Shown one piece after another: positions 56,244 through 63,192 of a stretch of DNA of 64,000 nucleotides. Source of the DNA: Methylovulum miyakonense HT12 (GTDB taxonomy: Bacteria > Pseudomonadota > Gammaproteobacteria > Methylococcales > Methylomonadaceae); contig NZ_KB913025.1 in assembly GCF_000384075.1 (NCBI RefSeq), positions 1,394,718 through 1,458,717 on the forward strand, given 5' to 3'. The notes beneath the pieces were generated by a model. That model had not been told where the DNA came from. It saw only the letters and a program-made list of their open reading frames with translations, and did no database searches. Position 1 is the stretch's first letter, and each line of letters begins with the position of its first letter. The translations under genes were made by a program, and so were the position numbers.

Positions 56244-56897
56244 ATGAACGGAAAATCCGGCACTGAACGAGATGACCTGATGGCTAATGACCTTGCGGAT
56301 GCCCCTAATGAGGTCGCGACTGCATTTTCCCCTGCGCCGCCCGCCCTTGACGAGCCGCACTTACTGGCGTTAATCGAGCGGATTATTGAACAGGACCAGC
56401 AGGCGTTTTCCGCCTTGTACGGACAATTGCTGGGGCGTGTGTATGGTTTGGCCCTCAGGATCACCCGGCATGCCCAACTCGCCGAGGAAGTGACTGAAGA
56501 TGCCTTTTGGCAAGTTTGGCGGCAAGCCCCCCGTTTTGACGCCCAACGCGGTAGTGTTTTAGCTTGGGTGATGACGATTGCCCGTAGCCGCGCTTTAGAC
56601 GCGTTGCGCCAATTGGATACGGTGGAATGTGGGGAAGAGGAGTCCGAGGCCGGTTTTATGGCAGATGGCAACCCTCAGGATTTGCTTTTGGCGGTGGAAG
56701 CGGGGAGCCGCGTCCACGAGGCGCTGGCGCAACTCGACCCGTTGCCTAGGCAATTGGTGGCGTTGGCGTTTTTCCGGGGCCTTAGCCATGATGAAATCGC
56801 CAGGCACATGGATTTGCCGCTGGGAACCGTAAAATCGCATATACGCCGTGCCTTATTGGGCCTTAAACAAACATTGGCAATTGCTGCCGACTATTGA
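56244..56897 (+). CDS. ECF sigma factor (RpoE/SigK-like)
   Basis: 217 residues. An N-terminal extension of ~50 residues, region 2 (FSALYGQLLGRVYGLALRIT, AEEVTEDAFWQVWRQ) and region 4 (GLSHDEIARHMDLPLGTVKS). Of the type that pairs with a ChrR-like cupin anti-sigma factor, which follows 10 bases after its stop. Probably responds to oxidative stress such as singlet oxygen, inferred from the family. Confidence 0.88.
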   Translation: MNGKSGTERDDLMANDLADAPNEVATAFSPAPPALDEPHLLALIERIIEQDQQAFSALYGQLLGRVYGLALRITRHAQLAEEVTEDAFWQVWRQAPRFDAQRGSVLAWVMTIARSRALDALRQLDTVECGEEESEAGFMADGNPQDLLLAVEAGSRVHEALAQLDPLPRQLVALAFFRGLSHDEIARHMDLPLGTVKSHIRRALLGLKQTLAIAADY

Positions 56898-56907
56898 TTG
56901 TAACGTT

Positions 56908-57753
56908 ATGACTAGCAAAACAGACCCCTCAGCCCCCTCAGAGCCTTCCGGCACATCCGTAGAACAAACCGAATTGGGCCGTTTGCTGGCCGAACATATT
57001 ATGCCGGTCACGCCAGAATTGCGTGTACACCCATCGTTGGCAGGCCGCTTGCAAGAACGCATTGCGCGTAGCGTTGCGGCTCACAGCAGCCTATTGACGG
57101 TCAGGGCCAAAAACGGCGTCTGGCAAACCCTAAAAAAAGGCATCCAATTCAAAATGTTGTGGCAGGGCGACCAAGGCAATTCCGTATTGATAAACTTCGC
57201 CCCTGGCGCGGTGTTGCCTGAACATAAGCATAACTGGCTGGAAGAAGGCATAGTCCTGCGCGGCGGCTTGCAAGTGGGTGACCTGGATCTGGGGGTGTTT
57301 GATTACCATGCCGCGCCCTCCGGCAGCCATCATCAACGCATACAATCCCGGCAAGGTGGCTTGGCGTATTTGCGCGGGACTTCTGTTGGCAATGCGCCTG
57401 CCGTAGCCCGTGAATTATTAGGCGGCTTGCTGCCCTTCGGCAAGGCCGAATCACAAACGGTTTTTGCCGATGAGGTTGACGGCTGGCACACTATCGCCGC
57501 CGGCGTCTCCAGAAAACACCTGTATTCCGACGGCGTGCTCGCGTCTTGCCTGTTGCGCATGGAAGCCGGGGCAACTGTCGCCCTCCACGGGCATCCGCAA
57601 AATGAAGAATGCATGATGCTCAGTGGCGAGCTGTTTTTAGGGGATATTTTATTGCGTGCAGGCGACTATCAACTGGCCCCCGCAGGCAGCACGCACGGTG
57701 AAGCCTACAGCGATGTGGGCGCGTTATTGTTTTTACGGGGTTCGGCGGATTGA
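56908..57753 (+). CDS. Double-cupin putative anti-sigma factor (ChrR-like)
   Basis: 281 residues. Two cupin domains: GAVLPEHKHNWLEEGIVLRG with H-x-H...E, and GATVALHGHPQNEECMMLSG with a second H-x-H...E. The N-terminal ~70 residues resemble the anti-sigma domain only in size and helix content. The H-x3-C-x2-C zinc motif of ChrR is not seen. It follows an ECF sigma gene by 10 bases. ATG 56908 is chosen; a longer frame upstream overlaps the sigma gene without similarity. Confidence 0.75.
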   Translation: MTSKTDPSAPSEPSGTSVEQTELGRLLAEHIMPVTPELRVHPSLAGRLQERIARSVAAHSSLLTVRAKNGVWQTLKKGIQFKMLWQGDQGNSVLINFAPGAVLPEHKHNWLEEGIVLRGGLQVGDLDLGVFDYHAAPSGSHHQRIQSRQGGLAYLRGTSVGNAPAVARELLGGLLPFGKAESQTVFADEVDGWHTIAAGVSRKHLYSDGVLASCLLRMEAGATVALHGHPQNEECMMLSGELFLGDILLRAGDYQLAPAGSTHGEAYSDVGALLFLRGSAD

Positions 57754-57878
57754 TTTTGCCGGGCAAAACCACACGCCGCACCATCAATGGCGGCCCCAAA
57801 AATCATCCAGGCCGTTTGCAAATCAGCTTTTAATCAGGGACACTGTTGGTAACCGACCTTAAGAACCGGAGCAACAGC

Positions 57879-58748
57879 ATGACCGATACCGCACACCTGC
57901 CCAGCAGGCTGATTAGCCACAAAGGCATTGGAATCCCACGCTTCCTTTACGGGACGGCTTGGAAAGAAACGCAAACTGAAGCGTTAACCTACAACGCCAT
58001 CAAAGCGGGGTTTTTGGGCATAGACACCGCCAACCAACGCCGCCATTACTTCGAAGCCGGTGTCGGCAACGCGGTCAAGCAGGCCATAACCGAGAAATTG
58101 CTGCAACGCCCGCAGCTGTTTTTGCAAAGCAAATTCACCTTCGTTTCCAGCCAAGATGATCGCTTGCCTTACGATCCCCAAGCGGATTTCAGCACCCAAG
58201 TGCAGCAATCGTTTGCCAGTTCATTGGAACACCTGCACACCGATTATTTGGACTCTTACATCTTGCATGGGCCTTCTACAGGCCAAGGCCTGGGGGATGC
58301 CGATTGGGAAGTCTGGCGCGAGATGGAACGGCTACATAAAACCGGTGCCGTGAAGTTGCTGGGCATTTCCAATGTCAACATCGGTCAGCTGCACGCGCTC
58401 ATCAGCCAAGCGGAGATCAAGCCCGCTTTTGTCCAAAACCGCTGTTATGCCCGCACCCAGTGGGATGCCAAGATCCGCAGCTTATGCCAAGAACACGATG
58501 TCATCTACCAGGGTTTCTCGCTGTTGACCGCCAATGCCGGCGAATTGCAAAAACCCGGCATCGTCAAAATTGCCCGGCGCTTGGGTTGCACCGTGCCGCA
58601 ACTGGTGTTCCGCTTTGCGATGCAACTGGGCATGATCCCGCTCACCGGCACCAGCAACTGGCAAAATATGCATGACGACCTCGCCAGCCATGACTTGCCC
58701 GCACTTACGCAAGCAGAAATGGACGTGATCGGGCGTATTGCCCTATGA
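57879..58748 (+). CDS. Aldo/keto reductase
   Basis: 289 residues, TIM-barrel NADPH oxidoreductase. The catalytic tetrad is visible: Asp in LGIDTANQ, Tyr in RRHYFEAG, Lys in LQSKFTF, His in YILHGPST. ATG 57879 has ggag nine bases upstream. Substrate unknown. The next gene starts 10 bases after its stop (58759), so they are co-transcribed. Confidence 0.87.
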   Translation: MTDTAHLPSRLISHKGIGIPRFLYGTAWKETQTEALTYNAIKAGFLGIDTANQRRHYFEAGVGNAVKQAITEKLLQRPQLFLQSKFTFVSSQDDRLPYDPQADFSTQVQQSFASSLEHLHTDYLDSYILHGPSTGQGLGDADWEVWREMERLHKTGAVKLLGISNVNIGQLHALISQAEIKPAFVQNRCYARTQWDAKIRSLCQEHDVIYQGFSLLTANAGELQKPGIVKIARRLGCTVPQLVFRFAMQLGMIPLTGTSNWQNMHDDLASHDLPALTQAEMDVIGRIAL

Positions 58749-58758
58749 CCCGGAACCC

Positions 58759-59460
58759 ATGAAAATCTTCGGCATCAGCAAAGCCCTTTGCCTTTTGGCC
58801 TTAGTGTTGGCGGGATTGGGCGCCCATGCCCAAACTCCAGAGCATGCCGATGATTTATTCGGGCAAATCCAAGCGTTACAAGAGCAAATGCACATTGAAA
58901 TCAGCGGCTTTGAGAACATCCAAAATGGCCAAAAAATCATCACCCACGGCAGCTTGGCGCAGCAACTCGACCAAATTCTGGCGGCCTACAACCACATCAG
59001 CAGCCGCAACAGCAAAGGCCAGATCGAGCGCGTCACCCTTCTCAATAAAAAACAACCGAGGGTGACCAACCGCATCGTCTTGCCTACCCGCCAAGAAGGT
59101 GGCCACCTGATCGTGTCCGTATCCTTGTCGGGTGACGGGCGGCTCTGGCAAACCCTAGACATGATGGTCGACACCGGGGCGGATTTGGTGGTGCTGCCCG
59201 ATTCGATGATCGCCCAATTGGGCCTTAGCGACAGCAACCTGACGCGCCAAAACATGCAAACCGCCAATGGCACGGCCATGGCCAAAATCGGCGTGTTGCG
59301 GGAATTAAAAATCGCCGGGGAAACCCTCACCAACGTCGATGCCGCCTTTGTCGCCGACAAGCTGTTGGGGGCAAACCATTTATTGGGCATGAGCGTTCTA
59401 GGGCGTTATCAAGTGCATATTGATGACCAATCCCAGACCATTACGTTGTTTAAAAAATGA
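58759..59460 (+). CDS. Retropepsin-like aspartic protease with signal peptide
   Basis: 233 residues. Signal peptide MKIFGISKALCLLALVLAG cleaved near AHAQ; a helical spacer; then the protease domain with MMVDTGADLVVLPDSMIAQL, whose DTGA is the active site, and LGMSVLGRYQVHID. A single-lobed protease of clan AA that would act as a dimer in the periplasm. Substrate unknown. Confidence 0.82.
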   Translation: MKIFGISKALCLLALVLAGLGAHAQTPEHADDLFGQIQALQEQMHIEISGFENIQNGQKIITHGSLAQQLDQILAAYNHISSRNSKGQIERVTLLNKKQPRVTNRIVLPTRQEGGHLIVSVSLSGDGRLWQTLDMMVDTGADLVVLPDSMIAQLGLSDSNLTRQNMQTANGTAMAKIGVLRELKIAGETLTNVDAAFVADKLLGANHLLGMSVLGRYQVHIDDQSQTITLFKK

Positions 59461-59613
59461 CCTAGGACGGCTCCAAAGCTGGACGGGTTTTTTGTAACCC
59501 CGTCCTTAATTTCAACATGCCTTATAGGTGCTTAAAACGTTACGGAACGGGTAAAAACCCGTTCCGGCAATGGTTATCCACAAACCACTTTTTATCTTTA
59601 GCGGGCCATAATA

Positions 59614-60381
59614 ATGATTGATTGGAATGTAACCCCCGCCGCAATATGGCGGCAACGCAAAGAATACCTCCGCCCCGTGCGCCATATCGATCCTATCCAA
59701 CTGGATGATTTGTTGGGCATCGACGGGCAAAAGCAGCAGCTCCTGGCAAACACCCAACGCTTTTTGGCCAACCGGCCCGCCAACAACGCCCTGCTTTGGG
59801 GGGCGCGGGGCACGGGCAAATCCTCGCTGATCAAAGCCTTGCTCAATGCCTACAAAGTCCAAGGCTTGCGGCTGATAGAGGTGGACAAACAAGACTTGGT
59901 GTACTTGCCCGAAATTGTCGATGACATCCGCGAACTGCCGCAACGCTTTATCATTTATTGCGACGACCTATCTTTTGAATCCGGCGACAGCCACTACAAA
60001 TCCTTAAAAAGCGTCCTGGAAGGCTCCATCGAACTACCGCCGGAAAACGTCCTGGTCTACGCCACCTCCAACCGCCGCCATTTGCTCCCGGAACTGATGA
60101 AGGACAACCTAGACTCCCACCTGGTCGATAGGGAAGTGCATTATTCCGACACCGTCGAAGAAAAAACCTCGCTCTCAGACCGTTTCGGCTTGTCTTTGGG
60201 TTTTTACCCGCAAACCGCACAAACCTATCTGGCCATTGTAGACAGCTTTTTCCCCGACGCCCCGGATGGGCGCGAAAGCCTGCATAAAGCGGCCTTGGAC
60301 TTTGCCCACAGCCGCGCTTCAAAAAGCGGCAGGACGGCTAAGCAGTTTTACCTTGCATTTGCGGGTCTTAAATTTGATTAG
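59614..60381 (+). CDS. DUF815 family AAA+ ATPase
   Basis: 255 residues. Walker A LLWGARGTGKSSLIKALL, Walker B FIIYCDDLSFE, and sensor-like VLVYATSNRRHLLPELM. A DnaA/IstB-like ATP-binding protein of unknown role, widespread in proteobacteria. It is the last ordinary gene before the cassette array. Confidence 0.85.
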   Translation: MIDWNVTPAAIWRQRKEYLRPVRHIDPIQLDDLLGIDGQKQQLLANTQRFLANRPANNALLWGARGTGKSSLIKALLNAYKVQGLRLIEVDKQDLVYLPEIVDDIRELPQRFIIYCDDLSFESGDSHYKSLKSVLEGSIELPPENVLVYATSNRRHLLPELMKDNLDSHLVDREVHYSDTVEEKTSLSDRFGLSLGFYPQTAQTYLAIVDSFFPDAPDGRESLHKAALDFAHSRASKSGRTAKQFYLAFAGLKFD

Positions 60382-60419
60382 CAAAGTTGGCGCAGGGTTG
60401 GGATAGGCCCGATAACCTG

Positions 60420-60542
60420 ATGGGCGGCGGCCACGTAACGTCCTCCGAATTTTTAGCACGGGGATTTATTGATGTAGAACTTATTTGCACAGAAAGGTTG
60501 CTAACAAAAAGTGAATGGGATATATTCTTGAAAAACATATAG
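60420..60542 (+). pseudogene. Possible C-terminal gene remnant
   Basis: A 40-codon frame ending in ERLLTKSEWDIFLKNI. Residue use looks protein-like and AT-rich, unlike the DUF815 gene before it. It has no ribosome site. It may be the tail of a gene truncated when the cassette array formed; it may also be chance. Confidence 0.3.
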
Positions 60543-60679
60543 GCGCCTAAGAGTTATACACCTATATTTGAATTTTACAATACACCTAAAAAGGTGTCTA
60601 CTTAACGTTATTCCCCACGATCAAGCTTCCCTATTGATATTAAACAAAAAATTGCAAAATTCCGCCAAAAATGCTATTA

Positions 60680-60746
60680 GTGAAGCGAAGCCGCCTGAGG
60701 TGCATAACTGGAAGCGTTGATGCGACCTCAGGCGGCTTCGCTTCAC
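60680..60746. repeat. Long hairpin with two bulged G, 67 nt
   Basis: Arms 60680-60701 and 60725-60746 are perfect 22-bp inverted repeats (gtgaagcgaagccgcctgag...). Pairing goes on through gcat/atgc and aac/gtt, each step shifted by one unpaired G on the 3' arm, to a seven-base loop. In all ~29 pairs. ttgcaaaatt occurs on both sides (60653 and ~60757). No U run follows. It lies 60 bases before the first attC. Confidence 0.75.
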
Positions 60747-60807
60747 CCACCGGTGTTTTGCAAAATTTGGCGGCATTTTTGTTTATTGGGGTCTGCCCTG
60801 TCGCGTG

Positions 60808-60929
60808 GTATAACAACTCGCTAAAGCACACGATTCCGGTCAGCCCCACACCTTTCAACCAACGGGCAAGCCCCAAATCCCCCTTCCGTTCAGGTCGCCG
60901 AGGAATCGGTGCTTAGCTCGAAGTTAGGC
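60808..60929 (+). repeat. attC site 1
   Basis: R'' gtataac (60808-60814) and R' gttaggc (60923-60929). The arms ctcgctaaagcac and gtgcttagctcg pair with one extra A on the left arm, like the extrahelical base of attC, and cgattcc/ggaatcg continue the stem. 122 nt. It differs in sequence from the other three. Confidence 0.82.
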
Positions 60930-61041
60930 AAAAAGAGCCCTATTGCTCCTTGAGTTTTGTTTCTTTTGCCCCATTATTTATAGCGAGTCTTGGCTACTCG
61001 CCATGCTCAAAACCAAATACACACTTTTTTTGGAGAAAAAT

Positions 61042-61398
61042 ATGGGCGTTTTAGGTAATCTGAAAGGTGGTTCACAAATCTTGGCTAAAACAGGGTTAGC
61101 AAACTACGTTGTTGAAGTTGAAAATATGGTTCCTGTTGATAGAGGGCAGCTGCTAAGAAAAATCCAAGACGAGTGCAAGCTTGTGGAGGAAGCGGATTTC
61201 GGGAAATTAGTCCATGACGTTAATGATCTTTGTGAAACAATCAAAAATCAACAACTGGATTATGTGGATCGTGCTGGCAACATGAAGCTCAAAGTATACA
61301 AACTCACCCACTCACCTGAAAAGGTTAAAAGCTGCATTAAAGCAGCAGGAGAACAACTAGCCAGAGATTTAGAATTGGCTGCATCGTTACAAGCATAG
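61042..61398 (+). CDS. Cassette gene, unknown 118-aa protein
   Basis: Begins MGVLGNLKGGSQILAKTGLA behind ggagaaaaat, a good ribosome site. Soluble, mixed charge, with a helical C-terminal half (CIKAAGEQLARDLELAASL). The longer frame upstream is not needed. It fills the cassette between attC1 and attC2 (60924-61670). I do not recognise the family. Like most integron cassette genes it has no visible relative in the rest of the window. Confidence 0.72.
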   Translation: MGVLGNLKGGSQILAKTGLANYVVEVENMVPVDRGQLLRKIQDECKLVEEADFGKLVHDVNDLCETIKNQQLDYVDRAGNMKLKVYKLTHSPEKVKSCIKAAGEQLARDLELAASLQA

Positions 61399-61554
61399 TG
61401 ATATAGGTTAGGTTGCGCTAGCAGCCTAGAAAATCTAATTTTAAACACAGTAAGGCGTAATCCATACGGTGTAATAAGCAATTGCACCGTATACTTTGCA
61501 ACTCACTGAGTGATTTTTTGTAAGGTGGTAGTTGAGCTTTGGTCGTATTGTCAG

Positions 61555-61676
61555 GCCTAATAAGTAAGTCAAAGGGACGCGCCGTCCGTTGGCGGTTTTA
61601 AAGTCCGGTTTTTATCAAGGTTCGGCGGCTTCGTTTAATTCCTGTGAGCGGCGCGCCCCTTACCGTAACGTTGGGC
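61555..61676 (+). repeat. attC site 2
   Basis: R'' gcctaat (61555-61561) and R' gttgggc (61670-61676). The inner arms agtcaaagggacgcgccg and ggcgcgccccttaccgt pair with single unpaired bases. 122 nt. Ends match attC3 and attC4 closely. Confidence 0.88.
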
Positions 61677-62208
61677 AGTCTGGGTCGGGTGTGTTGGCTT
61701 TTTGTTTGTCGGGTTTGTAGGCCGTTGGCGGTTTTCAGGTTGTCGGTTGCCGTTGCTTGGTTACACTGCGGGTTGGGTTAAGCGTCATCCCTAAATTCTG
61801 CGGGTTGTTGGCACTGCCGTTTCCGTCTCTGTTTTGCGTGTAGTTGGGGTTGTGGCTTGGGCTGGCTAGTGCCGTGGCGGGTGTGTTGTCCGGCATCGGT
61901 GGCTGTGCCGTTTCCCTAGGTTCTGGCAGTTTGTTTGGGTTAGGTTTTGGGCAAAGTTCAAGCTTGGCTTTTGCCTCGCGGTTGCCCTGTTTGGTTTTTC
62001 GCCTTCACTTTCGGCCTGTCGGTTTTGGGGGTCAGCTTCAAGCGGCCAAGGCTGGTTTTGGGGTTTTGTGCCTGCCGGCTTTGCGGGGTTGCCATCCGTT
62101 TTGCGTGGCTGGGTGGTGGTTTTCTGTCGGTGTTGGTGTTTTAGTCGTTGTGCGGCGCTGCGGTGTGGCGGGTTGTTCGGGTTCGGGGCAAAATGTCCTT
62201 TATCCTAT
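61677..62208 (+). other. Cassette without a convincing gene
   Basis: This is ~530 bases between attC2 and attC3 that are very rich in G and T on this strand. Frames of up to 158 codons exist, but their Gly/Leu/Val-heavy translations follow from base composition and run on through attC3. No ribosome site and no promoter were seen. It may encode an RNA or nothing. Confidence 0.5.
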
Positions 62209-62328
62209 GCCCAACAAGCCAGTCAAAGGGACTGCCCGCCATTCCGGCTGGCAAAGTCAGTTTTTTTCACAGGTAAGCGGCTTCGCTGTGGGCCATCAAG
62301 CGGGCAGCCCCTTACCGTAACGTTGGGC
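62209..62328 (+). repeat. attC site 3
   Basis: R'' gcccaac (62209-62215) and R' gttgggc (62322-62328), perfect complements. Inner arms agtcaaagggactgcccg and cgggcagccccttaccg. 120 nt. The centre holds a second small stem (ggcttcgctgtggg region). Confidence 0.9.
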
Positions 62329-62333
62329 AGTTC

Positions 62334-62361
62334 TTGACACAGTGGCTTTTGTACATACAAT
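62334..62361 (+). promoter_or_regulatory. Promoter of brnT-brnA
   Basis: ttgaca (62334-62339) and tacaat (62356-62361) are spaced by 16 bases, a near-consensus sigma70 promoter that starts five bases after attC3. Transcription would begin around 62367-62369, at the brnT ATG itself, giving a leaderless mRNA. tgtaca and acatacaatgt overlap the -10 and could be the operator of the BrnA antitoxin. Confidence 0.7.
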
Positions 62362-62367
62362 GTAACC

Positions 62368-62655
62368 ATGATTAAGTTCGAATGGGATACAACAAAGGCT
62401 ACGGCAAATCAGAAAAAACATGGCGTTTCTTTCGAAGAAGCCAAGTCTGTTTTCTATGACGAATTTGCAGTACAGTTTTATGATGAAGGGCATTCGGAAA
62501 AAGAACACCGTTTCTTGATGCTTGGCTTTAGTTGTGAATCCAGAATGCTGCTTGTCTGCCACTGCGAGCGCGAATCAGGCAATACAATCAGGATAATATC
62601 AGCCCGCAAAGCAACCAAGCGCGAATGCAGCCACTACAAAGGTAATGTGCTATGA
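62368..62655 (+). CDS. brnT: BrnT family toxin
   Basis: 95 residues. FEWDTTKATANQKKHGVSFE and IRIISARKATKRE are the DUF497/BrnT signature: a RelE-like ribonuclease fold that stops translation by cleaving RNA. No Shine-Dalgarno sequence precedes the ATG. Its stop overlaps the brnA start (ATGA). It lies in the cassette between attC3 and attC4. Confidence 0.93.
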   Translation: MIKFEWDTTKATANQKKHGVSFEEAKSVFYDEFAVQFYDEGHSEKEHRFLMLGFSCESRMLLVCHCERESGNTIRIISARKATKRECSHYKGNVL

Positions 62656-62894
62656 AAGCAGAATATGATCTTTCTCAAATGAAGTCTCGAAAAAACCCTT
62701 ATGCTTCTAAACTGAAGAAGTCGGTTACTATTCGGTTAGGCGAGGATGTGGTTGGTTATTTCAAAGAAATGGCTGAAGGCACTGGCGTACCTTATCAAAG
62801 CCTTATCAATTTATATCTTCGGGACTGTGTGCGCCAACATCGGACAATTGACATTTCTTGGCAATCAGACTCAAAAGCCGTTTCGAGCCAGTAA
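62652..62894 (+). CDS. brnA: BrnA family antitoxin
   Basis: 80 residues. An N-terminal toxin-wrapping part (MKAEYDLSQMKSRKNP) and a ribbon-helix-helix domain (KKSVTIRLGEDVVGYFKEMA, GVPYQSLINLYLRDCV). Binds BrnT and represses the joint promoter as a tetramer in the family. As the antitoxin of a cassette-borne pair it makes loss of the cassette costly. Confidence 0.92.
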   Translation: MKAEYDLSQMKSRKNPYASKLKKSVTIRLGEDVVGYFKEMAEGTGVPYQSLINLYLRDCVRQHRTIDISWQSDSKAVSSQ

Positions 62895-63002
62895 ATAACC
62901 TTTACTTTTTTCCGGCTTATTATTGTTGGCTTTGCGCTGTTTTTTTTGTCTATTGTGGAATCATCAAGTTTTCCGAGGCGGGGCAAATGTACTCACTGTC
63001 AA

Positions 63003-63122
63003 GCCCAACAAGTCAGTCAAAGGGACTGCCCGCCGGTCCGGCTGGCGAAGTTTTTAGTTTTCAAAGGTAAGCGGCTCCGCTGAAAGCCATCGGGCGGGCA
63101 GCCCCTTACCGTAACATTGGGC
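63003..63122 (+). repeat. attC site 4, R' core altered
   Basis: R'' gcccaac (63003-63009). The R' position reads attgggc (63116-63122): the G of the conserved GTT, next to the strand-exchange point, is an A. Otherwise nearly identical to attC3, including agtcaaagggactgcccgcc. 120 nt. It may recombine poorly. Confidence 0.85.
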
Positions 63123-63192
63123 AAATCATTCCATAAGTAATTTGACATAAGTTTTATGGTATAAAATATAAGCTTTTTGAGCCACCGCCCCC

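Larger units (their letters stand above)
60808..63122 (+). other. Integron gene-cassette array (four attC sites)
   Basis: Four imperfect palindromes of 120-122 nt follow each other at 550-780-base spacing, all oriented R''-to-R' left to right, each following a cassette's coding or filler sequence. This is the structure of a chromosomal integron array. No intI tyrosine recombinase gene lies in the window to the left, where it is expected for this orientation, so in this window it is a cluster of attC sites lacking an integrase. Confidence 0.85.

Noticed and set aside
61844..62320. A 158-codon plus-strand frame in cassette B
   Set aside because: Its Gly/Val/Leu-rich translation follows from G/T-rich DNA, it lacks a ribosome site and its last ~37 codons are the attC site itself.
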